This document shows, one piece after another, positions 17,494 through 26,258 of a DNA stretch of 64,000 bases (positions are counted from its first letter, which is position 1; each line of letters opens with the position of its first letter). The stretch spans positions 62,001 through 126,000 of the forward strand of contig NZ_BHWB01000010.1 in NCBI RefSeq assembly GCF_003865075.1, given 5' to 3'. This DNA comes from Bacteroides faecalis. Its GTDB lineage: Bacteria > Bacteroidota > Bacteroidia > Bacteroidales > Bacteroidaceae. The position numbers and the translations under genes were made by a program. Under the pieces are notes generated by a model that did no database searches, was not told the origin of the DNA, and saw only the letters and a program-made list of their open reading frames with translations.

Positions 17494-18417
17494 TTAGCCA
17501 ATCTGACTAATCAACACCCGTTTCAAACGATTCAAACCGTCAATTAACACTTATCGGGGACAAGCTATATTGATACGAATAAAGCCTTTACCATAGAGAC
17601 TCCCATCATTTACCTGCAACTTTTCTTTATCCAATAAAGTATGAAAAGATTGTTGCAGGACAGAACAATCCACCCATACCAGATAAGTACCTTCAAGCAT
17701 TGTCACAGGGAATTGCGGGAGATTCTCGCTGAAATAAGCTTTCAGATAGTTATAATTTATCAAAAGATAATACTTCAGTTCTTCCAACCATTCTTCTCCT
17801 TCATTATAGGCAGCAATCAATGCTTCTATACCAAATGGATTTATGTCACACACTTCATTTATATTAATAGTTTTATCTATCTTTATACGCAAATCTGCAT
17901 CGGCACAAACGATGTTTACAATCTGCAGTCCAGCTAGATCAAAAGCCTTACTTGGTGAGATACAAGTAACAGAACGCATCAGAAATTCCGGAGAAATAGA
18001 TGCAAAAGGAGTATATATATCTGAGATAAACTAGCTCACAATGAATTTCATCCGCTATTACCCATACATCGTTCCGAAGACAGATCTCTCCTATACAATT
18101 CAGCTCCCGCTTTGTCCATACCCTACCGACGGGATTGTACGGATTACTCAACAATAGAAGTTTCACCTCCGGATCAGCAGCTTTCTTTTCTAAATCACCA
18201 AAATCAATTTAATAAATACCATCCCGATAAATTAACGGATTGGTAATCACTTCACAACTATTGTTACGAATGGATGAAAAGAAGCAATTATATACCGGAG
18301 TCCGTACGAAAATCCATATCGGCTACCCACATAGGCAAGACATTCTCCTCTTTTGCTGTATCCCATTTATAAGAAGGTCCCACGTCGAAGAATTATCTCA
18401 TCAAAATTGCATTTCAT
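17494..18417 (-). pseudogene. PatB/MalY-type aminotransferase (cystathionine beta-lyase family), heavily decayed
   Basis: Recognisable blocks in order: MKCNFDEII and SYKWDTAKEENVLPMWVADM (N-terminus, split by a frameshift), IYNCFFSSIRNNSCEVI, LLLLSNPYNPVGRVWTKREL, WVIADEIHCELV, CISPSKAFDLAGLQ (PLP lysine in SPSKAF), EGTYLVWVDC, FIRINIACPR, then a stop and VLIDGLNRLKRVL in frame. About 70 residues between the first and second block are missing and several stops and frameshifts are present. The start ATG overlaps the stop of the DUF3737 remnant by ATGA, so both were once one operon. Confidence 0.85.
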
Positions 18418-19035
18418 TGATTGAAACAGGTTGTATTATCCCACAATCTCAATTCGCAATTTCCCGGAGCTTTGATGTTTTCATCCAAGATGATTTCACC
18501 ATAACTTTCTGCCATGATACTTCCGCTACGAGAATTCTTCACACTATGTACAAGACTCTTTATAGTAGCATTTATACTACTATATTCAAAGCAGAGGTCA
18601 GCATCATCAGCCATTACACAATTTTCCATTACGAAATCATGCGCGTAGCAGAGTGGTTGTGTACTGGAAATCTTACAATTCACCAAACGTAAGTTATGCG
18701 AATGCCAACCTAAATACTCACCAATCAATTCGGAATCATACACCGTTACATGCTCGGTATTCCAGAAAGCATCTTTGGAGTTGATTAATAGCATTACGAA
18801 TCGCCACATTCTCACACTACAGAAATGAATAGTTACCATTTTGACTGTAATTCTCAATGCGGATATTTGCACTGTGAGCGAAGGGGTAATCAGCATTTTT
18901 AACCTGCACATTTCTTAATTCCACATTACGGCAATGCGAAAGAGTTTCCTGTACATGGGGAAGCTGCACATTCTCTAATTTTACTCCATCCATTTCACGA
19001 AACATCTTTGGGGCTTCTACTATTGTATCCATCAT
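18414..19035 (-). pseudogene. DUF3737 protein, N-terminally truncated and frameshifted
   Basis: Two frames join to give the right-handed beta-helix-like pattern of DUF3737: TIVEAPKMFREMDGVKLENV, HCRNVELRNVQVKNADYPF, ENYSQNGNYSFL, then SKDAFWNTEHVTVYDSELIG, EYLGWHSHNLRLVNCKISS and SVKNSRSGSIMAESYGEII. Roughly the first 100 residues are absent and a frameshift lies near 18820. Function of the family unknown. Upstream partner of the patB remnant. Confidence 0.8.
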
Positions 19036-19458
19036 TTGTAAACTCAGAGGTTACTACCAATAATGGCATTCGTTTCATATCTTACCTGTTTTAAATGATT
19101 AATATATTGATTATCTAATTTCGACACTGCAAAATTCGAAAGAATAGAGAAAAATCATTATAGACATATTACGGCTATTATTATCCAAATTACAGAATTT
19201 GATGTTTTACCCAGTTACTCCAAGCGGGTAAAACCATAGGAAAGGATATATAACAGAAGCGGTTAAATCGCACTGATTTACAGTTTGTTATGATACAAAT
19301 GCGATATGTGATTGCATTGTTATATTTGCCTAATTTTGGATATAAAAGCACCCGTTTTGTCCCGTTTTTGTCCCGTCTGTAATTATCTTTGTTTTGTACA
19401 TAAGTGATTGATAAACAATATAGTAACAAATCCAAGAAACGGATAACACAGAAAGAAA
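19036..19458. other. Intergenic region with the left boundary of the outer element
   Basis: No gene. A hairpin GTTTTACCC/GGGTAAAAC lies at ~19203-19233. The candidate att core lies at 19364-19376, 82 bp before the integrase. Confidence 0.5.
19364..19376 (+). mobile_element. Left att candidate of the outer element
   Basis: GTTTTTGTCCCGT, repeated directly at 43908-43920. A near-copy, GTTTTGTCCCGT, lies directly before it. The motif is low in complexity, so the match is suggestive rather than proven. Confidence 0.5.
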
Positions 19459-20622
19459 ATGGGACGAAAAAAGAAGGAAATCAAGATGAAAGAGCCTGTT
19501 CGCATTCGTGAAAAGAGGCTCAATGACGGTAATGTAAGCCTCTATCTCGACATGTATTATAGGGGCGAACGAAGAAAAGAGGGGCGGAAACTCTACCTTG
19601 TACCGGAAGTGAATGCTGCCGCAAGACAGCAGAACGAGAACACCCGTAAACTGGCGGAGCAAATCAAGGCGCAACGCATCCTTGACATTCAACAGCGAGG
19701 GCTTGTGAACTGGGAAGATGTAAAGAAGTCCAAAATGACACCTAGCGCATGGGTAGAGGAATATACCGCCGAGGAATGCGGTCTAAGCCCTGCAAGCATG
19801 AGGTCGAAGCGGAACGCACAGGCACGTGTGGAAGAATAGCTATTGTATATAGGTAAGCCGGATTTTGCACTGGCTGATGTGGATAAGGATTTTTGCAAGG
19901 GTTTCATCGCTTTTCTGAAAACCTGCACGTTCAATAACGGGAAAAAGACATTGAGCAGCACGACCTGCCGCATATTCATGAACCGTCTTGCCGCAGCTTT
20001 GAACAAGGCTATCCGTGAGGGGCTGATTGATCGCAACCCGTTCAAGCTGTTGGAAACAAAAGAGAAGCTGCAAAAACAGAATGCGATACGTGAGTTTCTT
20101 ACCATTGAGGAACTGCGGACGCTGATTGCCACGCCCTGCCGCTACGAGATAGTGAAAAAGGCGTTTCTGTTCTCTTGTTTCACCGGGCTACGGTACAGCG
20201 ATATGCTTACTTTGAAATGGAGCGAGATGCACAAGGCGGCTGACGGAAAGACGCTTTACATCGAACATGAACAGGTAAAGACAAAAAACAGGGTGACAAT
20301 CCCCTTATCGGATGAAGCCCGGAAATGGTTACCCCGCCGGACTAAAGACATTGATACCGTATTTCATCAACTCCGTATCACCTCTACCACTGTGGAAGTG
20401 GTGTTGGATGAATGGATGCAGGAAGCCGGAATACAGAAGCATATCACCTATCATTGCAGCCGCCATACCGCAGCCACTCTGTTGCTGACATTGGGGGCAG
20501 ACCTCTACACGGTGAGCAAGATACTCGGTCACAAGAGTATCAGAATGACGGAAATCTACGCCAAAATAGTGGATAAGAAGAAAATCGAGACAATGAACCT
20601 CGTAAACAATCTGTTTGCATAA
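19459..20622 (+). pseudogene. Tyrosine recombinase 1 of the outer element, internal stop
   Basis: One frame of 387 codons interrupted only by TAG at 19837-19839, between NAQARVEE and LLYIGKPDFALADVDK. A Trp codon TGG changed to TAG fits. The catalytic domain is complete: FTGLRYSDM (Arg I), HYHCSRHTAAT-type HxxR, GHKS and Tyr in EIYAKIV. The N-terminus (REKRLNDGNVSLYLDMYYRG) is the Arm-binding domain typical of paired Bacteroides recombinases. The downstream recombinase starts 20 bp later and is intact. Confidence 0.88.
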
Positions 20623-20641
20623 CCAATAAATAAGTAATTCT

Positions 20642-21802
20642 ATGAAAGTGGAAATAAAAGAAAGAAAGCTGACAGCCGGAAACCGCAGCCTGTATCTTGA
20701 ATATTACGAGAAAGGTTTCCGCAAAAAGGAAAACCTGCACCTGTATCTCATTCCCGATGATGCACCCAATGCAAGAAAAATCAACGGGCAGACCTACAAC
20801 AAGGCACGTGAGATACAGGCACAGCGCATCCTAAACCCACCGTCTTTTGAAAGCAAAAAGAAGAAGCCGGAAGAAAACGAGAGGGCAAAAACAATTACTT
20901 GGCTACAGTGGTGCGATGAATATATACAGAGTGCGATAGACAGCGAGAACTGTAAAAAGATGATACAGCATAAAGGAGTTGTGCGTAAACGCATTGCCGC
21001 CTATCTGAAACAGATAAGGAAACCGGACATCCTGCTTAAAGATGTAAACAGGGACACGATAAGCGGACTGTTCAAGTATATGCGTGATGACTACCGTAAT
21101 CCCGGTCAAATCAAGGCAGACGGCGGCAAACTGGCTGATTTTACCCTTGTACTGTTCGAGGAAACAGTCAAGGCTATTTTCAACAAGGCGGTGCGTGACG
21201 GTCTGATACCGTTCAACCCCGTTCAAGACCTTGCCAAAGAGGAACGGTTTCACGTGCCGGACAAACACCGGGAGTATCTGACAACGGACGAACTGAAACG
21301 CTTCCTTGCCGTTGAGACGCAGACGGAACAAACGGTTCAAAAGGCTTTCGGTTTTTCCTGCATGACCGGGCTTCGGCTCGGGGATATGCAACGGCTTCGG
21401 TGGAGTGACATCAAGACCATAGGCGAGGTGCAGGCGGTTTCCATTATCCAACACAAGACAAAACGGCTTGTGACCGTACCGCTCAATGAGTTGGCTCTTT
21501 CATTGTTGCCGCCCCGTCCTGACAATGGAGAGGACGGCATTATCTTCCCGTTGGTGAAGAAGCCCGACAACGTGGCAAAGTATGTACAACGCATCAAGGA
21601 AAAGGCAGGGATAGAAAAGGATTTCACCTACCACAGCAGCCGACATTCCGCCGCAACGCTGGCGATTACGGCAGGTGCAGAGTTGTATTCAGTGAGTAAG
21701 ATATTGGGACATGGGAGCATAGTTTCTACGCAAGTCTATGCCTCGGTGAACATGGAGAAAAAAGCGGAAGCGGTAAATTTGGCTAACGGAATTTTCGGTT
21801 AG
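20642..21802 (+). CDS. Tyrosine recombinase 2 of the outer element
   Basis: 386 aa, intact. Arm-type N-terminus (VEIKERKLTAGNRSLYLEYY), core-binding domain ~110-210 and catalytic domain with TGLRLGDMQRL (Arg I), HSSRHSAATL (HxxR), GHGS and the Tyr of TQVYASV. It is homologous to the broken gene just upstream, so the two form the tandem pair usual in these elements. Integration function is a family inference. Confidence 0.93.
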   Translation: MKVEIKERKLTAGNRSLYLEYYEKGFRKKENLHLYLIPDDAPNARKINGQTYNKAREIQAQRILNPPSFESKKKKPEENERAKTITWLQWCDEYIQSAIDSENCKKMIQHKGVVRKRIAAYLKQIRKPDILLKDVNRDTISGLFKYMRDDYRNPGQIKADGGKLADFTLVLFEETVKAIFNKAVRDGLIPFNPVQDLAKEERFHVPDKHREYLTTDELKRFLAVETQTEQTVQKAFGFSCMTGLRLGDMQRLRWSDIKTIGEVQAVSIIQHKTKRLVTVPLNELALSLLPPRPDNGEDGIIFPLVKKPDNVAKYVQRIKEKAGIEKDFTYHSSRHSAATLAITAGAELYSVSKILGHGSIVSTQVYASVNMEKKAEAVNLANGIFG

Positions 21803-21923
21803 CCAAATACCGATAATCCGGGGGAAGATTATTTTTTTCTTTCCCTCTTTTTGAGAAGTTTATTTTGCTGTTATTTTAGCATAAAAAAATACCATATTTT
21901 ATTTATAAGTAAAATATTAATTG

Positions 21924-21931
21924 TACTTTTG
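21924..21931 (+). promoter_or_regulatory. Promoter -7 box of the toxin-antitoxin operon
   Basis: TACTTTTG, 21 bp before the toxin ATG at 21953. It rules out the longer in-frame ORF starting at 21851. Confidence 0.6.
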
Positions 21932-21952
21932 TACAGGAAAGAAATAAAGAAT

Positions 21953-22423
21953 ATGAGTGAAGCTGAATTAAGATTGGTAAAGGCAGCCAAGAACTGCACG
22001 ATATATTCCATTCAATTCTTGTCGGAAGACGAGAGCGAGTTTGAACGTTTCTACGCCAAATTTAGGGATGAATCGGTTTATAACGAAGATTTTGAACGCC
22101 TTTTGAATATAATCGGGCGTATAGCGGACTTTGGCGCATTTGAGCGTTTTTTTCGTCCGGAAGGAAAAATGAGCGACAGGGTATGCGCCTTGCCTGTCTT
22201 GAAATCACGTTTGCGCCTGTATTGTTTGAGGTTGTCAGATAAGATCCTCATACTTGGCAACGGTGGAGTGAAAGCTACCGGAACCTACAACGAGGATGAC
22301 ACGCTGAAAGGTTACGTTATCACCCTACAGAATTTTGACAAGCTCATAACAGAGGGAGTTAAAAACGGGTCTATATTGGTAACGGAAAATACAATAGAAA
22401 CCAAAAATACCTTTGATATATGA
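21953..22423 (+). CDS. Putative toxin of a type II toxin-antitoxin pair
   Basis: 156 aa with start MSEAELRLVKA. No signal peptide. The body (GRIADFGAFERFFRPEGKMSDRVCALPVL, followed by LRLYCLRLSDKILILGNGGVK) resembles the HigB/RelE-like fold proteins encoded before XRE antitoxins in Bacteroides. Its stop overlaps the antitoxin start (ATGA at 22420). The toxin-first order and coupling fit HigBA-type systems, in which the toxin is a ribosome-dependent mRNA endonuclease. Activity is inferred. Confidence 0.72.
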   Translation: MSEAELRLVKAAKNCTIYSIQFLSEDESEFERFYAKFRDESVYNEDFERLLNIIGRIADFGAFERFFRPEGKMSDRVCALPVLKSRLRLYCLRLSDKILILGNGGVKATGTYNEDDTLKGYVITLQNFDKLITEGVKNGSILVTENTIETKNTFDI

Positions 22424-22689
22424 AAACGATAAAGACTTCTTTTGATGAAATGTTGGCAAGCACCTCTCCGGCTATTCAGCAAGAGGTGTCTTTGGAATTT
22501 GCCATTTCCAACCGTATCTATGAACTGATGACGGAGCGAGGCTTATCCAAATTGCAATTTGCACAGGCATTGGGCAAACGCCCAAGCGAAGTGACCAAGT
22601 GGCTAAGCGGACAGCATAATTTTACGATTAAGACCATATCGCTGCTTTCTTCATTCTTTGGGGAAACACTGATAAGTATTAGCAAATGA
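22420..22689 (+). CDS. XRE-type antitoxin
   Basis: 89 aa. An HTH_3 domain occupies the C-terminal two thirds (RIYELMTERGLSKLQFAQAL, RPSEVTKWLSGQHNFTIKTI). The N-terminal ~25 residues probably contact the toxin. Translationally coupled to the preceding gene. Expected to neutralise the toxin and repress the shared promoter. Confidence 0.85.
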   Translation: MKTIKTSFDEMLASTSPAIQQEVSLEFAISNRIYELMTERGLSKLQFAQALGKRPSEVTKWLSGQHNFTIKTISLLSSFFGETLISISK

Positions 22690-22785
22690 ATTACGCATAT
22701 TCTATTTTTTTATGAGGATATATGATAGAACGCACTAAATCAAAGAAAATGTCAATAAAATAAGTGATTAACGCATTTTTTGCGT

Positions 22786-22793
22786 ATTTTTGC
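22786..22793 (+). promoter_or_regulatory. Promoter -7 box of a candidate non-coding RNA
   Basis: TATTTTTG with no ORF behind it. The region directly downstream is highly structured (22792-23010), so the likely product is an untranslated RNA. Confidence 0.5.
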
Positions 22794-22794
22794 A

Positions 22795-23010
22795 CTCGGA
22801 TAGAGTGCTACTCTTTCCAAGACATATTAGAAAAGAAAGAAGCGTTATGCTTATCTTGTAAATTGAAAACGTAGGAAATTTTCAGATGTAGTACAAGGAA
22901 GGCATAGTGGTTCTCACGCTATAGCGTGGGCTGCTATTACCATATCCGTACTACAGGTTTCCTACGACCTTCAATTTAGACGTGGCATTTGCAGTTCCAC
23001 GCTTGAACCG
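22795..23010 (+). ncRNA. Candidate structured RNA, cut by the nested element
   Basis: Successive complementary elements: a 5' hairpin GCACTC/GAGTGC (22793-22808); a long pairing of TAAATTGA-CGTAGGAAA-TGTAGTAC with GTACTAC-GGTTTCCTACG-TCAATTTA; inside it the hairpin CACGCTATAGCGTG; and a 3' hairpin CGTGG/CCACG whose loop and right arm are the nested element's att core. There is no reading frame and a -7 box stands at the right distance. I cannot assign an Rfam family; the layout recalls long-hairpin RNAs. Since the att core sits in its 3' hairpin, the RNA's 3' end may now be altered. Confidence 0.5.
22989..23004 (+). mobile_element. Left att of the nested mobilizable element
   Basis: TTGCAGTTCCACGCTT, repeated exactly and in the same orientation at 39404-39419, just behind the tandem recombinases. 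The left copy is the loop and 3' arm of a hairpin in the outer element. Confidence 0.75.
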
Positions 23011-23047
23011 AATATTGCAATTTAGTAATTTGAGTATCAAATAATAA

Positions 23048-23089
23048 TGTCGGGAATTAGATTATTATGATACCATATAGTTCCCGACA
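23048..23089. terminator. Terminator-like hairpin after the XRE gene
   Basis: TGTCGGGAA and TTCCCGACA flank a 24-base AT-rich loop. On the minus strand a T-rich stretch follows. It lies at the end of the cargo operon. Confidence 0.5.
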
Positions 23090-23099
23090 ATTGTAAGTA

Positions 23100-23381
23100 T
23101 TAGCCTATTCTTTTTTGTGCGACCTCTATCGCATCGTGTTTTAATTCATCTTCATCCTCTACCGCATCTAATACTTTGTCTGCTAACCACAGAGTGAGAA
23201 GTTCATTCTTATCTACCTTGAAATATTCAGCCAATTGTATTACTTGTGTTCGTTTGGCACGTCTGTCACCGCGCTCTATTTTGCTGAACATCGGAGTATC
23301 TATTTCAAGCAAGGCTGCTAATTGTCTTTGCAGTACTCCGTGTTGCTCTCTTAACTCTTTTATTCTTTCTCCTAATAACAT
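23100..23381 (-). CDS. XRE family regulator of the cargo operon
   Basis: 93 aa. The HTH_3 domain covers residues ~5-62 (LLGERIKELREQHGVLQRQL, IDTPMFSKIERGDRRA, VIQLAEYFKVDKNELLTLWL). The acidic C-terminal tail is usual for Bacteroides regulators that accompany methylase or ATPase genes. The 120-bp gap upstream contains four copies of a TCCGYTATRA motif, a likely binding site. Being the last gene, it may control both itself and its neighbour. Confidence 0.85.
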   Translation of the reverse strand: MLLGERIKELREQHGVLQRQLAALLEIDTPMFSKIERGDRRAKRTQVIQLAEYFKVDKNELLTLWLADKVLDAVEDEDELKHDAIEVAQKRIG

Positions 23382-23427
23382 ACTTCTTCAATTTACGAAT
23401 TTGACATGAGTTAATCGGATTTCATTA

Positions 23428-23501
23428 TCCGCTATAATATGACGAAATCCGTTATAAATTCCGCTATAATTGGGATAAACCGTCATAATCTTCCGTTATG
23501 A
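23428..23501. promoter_or_regulatory. Four direct repeats TCCGYTATRA, likely XRE operators
   Basis: Copies at 23428-23437, 23448-23457, 23460-23469 and 23492-23501 (TCCGCTATAA, TCCGTTATAA, TCCGCTATAA, TCCGTTATGA) fill the gap between the AlbA_2 gene and the XRE gene. Spacings are 20, 12 and 32 bp. Repeated decamers just before an XRE gene point to autoregulation. Confidence 0.6.
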
Positions 23502-25169
23502 CTATTCTTTTAAGAACCATATCCGCCCTTTTGCATAAATAAGTTTATCGGCACTTAACGCACTAAGTATATCCCCTAATAGTCTCAATTGCTGTTCGTT
23601 TGTCTTGACTTGCGGCATTACGTCTTTGACGTACTCATAAATGCTATCACGCTTGGCTCCATCTGTACCAGCATTCTTAAGATACTGCAAAATCATCTGT
23701 TTGATTTTTTCCTTATCAAGTCCTTTCTGCTTGGTGTAACCTTGCAGTTGACGAGTAGCTTTAGCAATCCCTAAAGAGATTGTATAATTGGGGGCTTCGC
23801 CCTCAATGAGCCCTCTGTTCAATAAATCATGCGCAATGTCCTCATGAATGGTTCTGCCCTTTTGGATGGCATCTAATGATATGCAATCCCACAAGGTCAA
23901 TGAGTTGTCTGTTTTGAGCAAGTTGGTATATTGTTCATTTATCTCATTGCCATAAATGCGTACCGATACTTTTCTGTTTTTAGCGTCAATTTCATAATCA
24001 GGCATTGGAAAATGGCGACGCCATTGTTCATTGAACATCTTCTTTATGCCCCTACTTACTGTATCTATCATGTTGAAATCAACCATTGCCCTGCAAAGAC
24101 ATTCATTGCGAAAATATGCTTGAGGTTCCTCATTCGTTAAAGCATTCTCCAACGTGCCAGGAATAAAACTCCCTGCATTGGAGTAATAGAGGTATGTCGG
24201 ATTTTCCACGAAATTGATTCGCTGCTGCATCGTGTAGTCTTGATGTGCAATACAATTATGAAGTGCTTCGCGGATGGTATAGTCATCGTATTGCTTCATA
24301 GTGTCAGGGAAGAGTGTACCTCCTGGCATTTCACGCATTGTCAGATTTTCAATCTTTGATAAAATCTCATCTACGGTTAATATAAATGGCACGGTGAAGT
24401 GTTCGTAATCCACTACATCCTGCTTTTCATCCCGCCTTGTCCAAGTCACTTGTGCAACAGCCGGACGTAACTTGAAAGCAGCTTCATATTTACCAAGAAG
24501 GATTATTGCGGCACGAGTAATTCCTCCGTTCTTCATTATGCCACATTTGCTCAAGAATGTTTCCACAGTCCATGCATTTACTTCGGCTTCAGGTATTCGG
24601 CTATGTACTTTCTTGAACATCATACGAGCTTTAGCTATGGCAACTTCATCAAGGTCATCAATCGTAGCATTAGGTACGATTTGTGCGGACCAATCCGTTT
24701 CGCTGAAAATAGGTTCATCAAGAATTGCACTCATGCGTTCAGTAGTCATTTCTACGAGAAAATCCTCAATTCGCTGCCATGCCTTATTATGCGCAAACAC
24801 AGGGCGCTTAGGTAGATGTTTAGGAATATGGATAACCCATACTTTACGATTGGTATCATCTGTGATGAACTCATCTATATCCAAGCCTTCTGTTGAAAGA
24901 TTTACGCATCTTTCTGTCAGTCGCAGTATTGCTTTTTGCTTATCATAATTGTATGTGTCCGTTCCGACAATCTTCAATGTTTTATCGTGTACACCAATCA
25001 CCAAGTGTCCACCTTCCATATTGGCAATGGCAGACACATACGAAATGACATCATCTTTCTCGTCCCCGCAGAATGAGTTCTTCAAATTCTTAAATTCCTT
25101 CCACTCGCAATAAGTATTTTCTTGCGGATATTCACGATGTAGATATTGTTGTAGTTCAAGTTCTAACAT
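23502..25169 (-). CDS. AlbA_2 (Schlafen-type) ATP-binding protein with GHKL C-terminal domain
   Basis: About 555 aa from ATG 25169; a GTG at 25205 would add 12 residues directly after the previous stop. Residues ~1-150 are an AlbA_2/Schlafen domain (CEWKEFKN, DDVISYVSAIANMEGGHLVIGV). The middle is a HATPase_c_4-like GHKL region with the N-box REALHNCIAHQDY and later GTLENALTNEEPQAYFRN. The C-terminus (~430-555) looks like winged-helix DNA binding (DSIYEYVKDVMPQVKTNEQQ). Family members act as transcriptional regulators or defence components. Last enzyme gene of the five-gene operon. Confidence 0.82.
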   Translation of the reverse strand: MLELELQQYLHREYPQENTYCEWKEFKNLKNSFCGDEKDDVISYVSAIANMEGGHLVIGVHDKTLKIVGTDTYNYDKQKAILRLTERCVNLSTEGLDIDEFITDDTNRKVWVIHIPKHLPKRPVFAHNKAWQRIEDFLVEMTTERMSAILDEPIFSETDWSAQIVPNATIDDLDEVAIAKARMMFKKVHSRIPEAEVNAWTVETFLSKCGIMKNGGITRAAIILLGKYEAAFKLRPAVAQVTWTRRDEKQDVVDYEHFTVPFILTVDEILSKIENLTMREMPGGTLFPDTMKQYDDYTIREALHNCIAHQDYTMQQRINFVENPTYLYYSNAGSFIPGTLENALTNEEPQAYFRNECLCRAMVDFNMIDTVSRGIKKMFNEQWRRHFPMPDYEIDAKNRKVSVRIYGNEINEQYTNLLKTDNSLTLWDCISLDAIQKGRTIHEDIAHDLLNRGLIEGEAPNYTISLGIAKATRQLQGYTKQKGLDKEKIKQMILQYLKNAGTDGAKRDSIYEYVKDVMPQVKTNEQQLRLLGDILSALSADKLIYAKGRIWFLKE

Positions 25170-25205
25170 TGATCTATTTATGCATTTTGGATTACACTGA
25201 CACAC

Positions 25206-26258
25206 TTATTCAATAATACTTTCACTTTCATCAGAATGCTTTCTCATATTGTCCATTACCATTTTTTTACTTGTGTTGGCATAACAATATACACAGAAAT
25301 GACGACAAGTATTATACATTCCAATATCTTTACTCACCATACATCCACAAACCTTGCGTTGTCCGGAATCTTTAACATTTTTCGTATTTTGGGGGATTGG
25401 CGGAAGTTCTCCAAACATATCTCTTTCCGGCCATTTCAATGTATGAAGATAATAAACTAATTCTTTATCGTCAGAGAATATGCGTTTCATAAGTTCTCCG
25501 TCAATACAACGATTATGTTCTATGCCATAAGACTCTAAATCTATATCTTCTGCACAAGTTGCCATTTCAACATTCCATCCTTGTTCTTTCCAAATGGATC
25601 GAATTTTCTGAAGACCTTCAACAATTTCTATTCGCTGAGCATGGTTTGCTTCTGCATTTTCAACATCCTCTTTCGTAAAGAACATTGTTTCTTTTACGAG
25701 ATTATTTTGAACTTTTCGATATGCTTTTACATCTATAAAGCTGAAAACCAACTTGTCAGTATATCCTTTCAGTTTATTGCCGACATTCCATATTCTTTTA
25801 AGCAACTCTCTTGGGCTTATAGATGAAGTGATTATAAGTGGATCAAATCTCCATATCACTCTCTCTTTACCTATCATTTGAGATAATTGCTTAAATGTTT
25901 CGATTCTTTCTTCAATAGACGGGACATTTGGCTCAAATCCTTCATTTATATAATCGTTAAGAGTAAATTGAAAATAATAATGAATTCTACGTTCATCAAG
26001 TTTGTGCAAATATGGCAATATCGGTTTGGGGTTCTTTGTCCAAAAAACAATAACCTTACAATTCTTAAAAGAAATGTACATTGGCTGTTGATTGAACGGA
26101 TTGTACCATACACAATAACCTTTTGTCAAACGGTTGAAAAACCATTTGGCATAAAAAGCTGGTATGTCTGTAGAACGACTTGCTGAAATAATAACAGGAG
26201 CTGTTGCTTCTACAATCATACCAGAGTCATTCTTTATTGTAATTTTATCTAATATCAT
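25206..26258 (-). CDS. DUF1848 protein with C-terminal cysteine cluster
   Basis: 350 aa. The DUF1848 signature is complete: ISASRSTDIPAFYAKWFFNR, YVSFKN-like core, IVFWTKNPKP, YYFQFTLNDY, IWRFDPLIIT, and the C-terminal cluster VCGCMVSKDIGMYNTCRHFC followed by VYCYAN. The CxC and CxxxCxxC cysteines look like an iron-sulfur site, and the family is often compared with radical SAM enzymes. Substrate unknown. Overlaps the upstream gene by 14 bp and abuts the AlbA_2 gene, so it is an integral operon member. Confidence 0.8.
   Translation of the reverse strand: MILDKITIKNDSGMIVEATAPVIISASRSTDIPAFYAKWFFNRLTKGYCVWYNPFNQQPMYISFKNCKVIVFWTKNPKPILPYLHKLDERRIHYYFQFTLNDYINEGFEPNVPSIEERIETFKQLSQMIGKERVIWRFDPLIITSSISPRELLKRIWNVGNKLKGYTDKLVFSFIDVKAYRKVQNNLVKETMFFTKEDVENAEANHAQRIEIVEGLQKIRSIWKEQGWNVEMATCAEDIDLESYGIEHNRCIDGELMKRIFSDDKELVYYLHTLKWPERDMFGELPPIPQNTKNVKDSGQRKVCGCMVSKDIGMYNTCRHFCVYCYANTSKKMVMDNMRKHSDESESIIE

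Noticed and set aside
21851..21952. N-terminal extension of the toxin ORF (MRSLFCCYFS...)
   Set aside because: It would start upstream of the -7 box TACTTTTG at 21924-21931, and its composition is unlike the rest; ATG 21953 fits.
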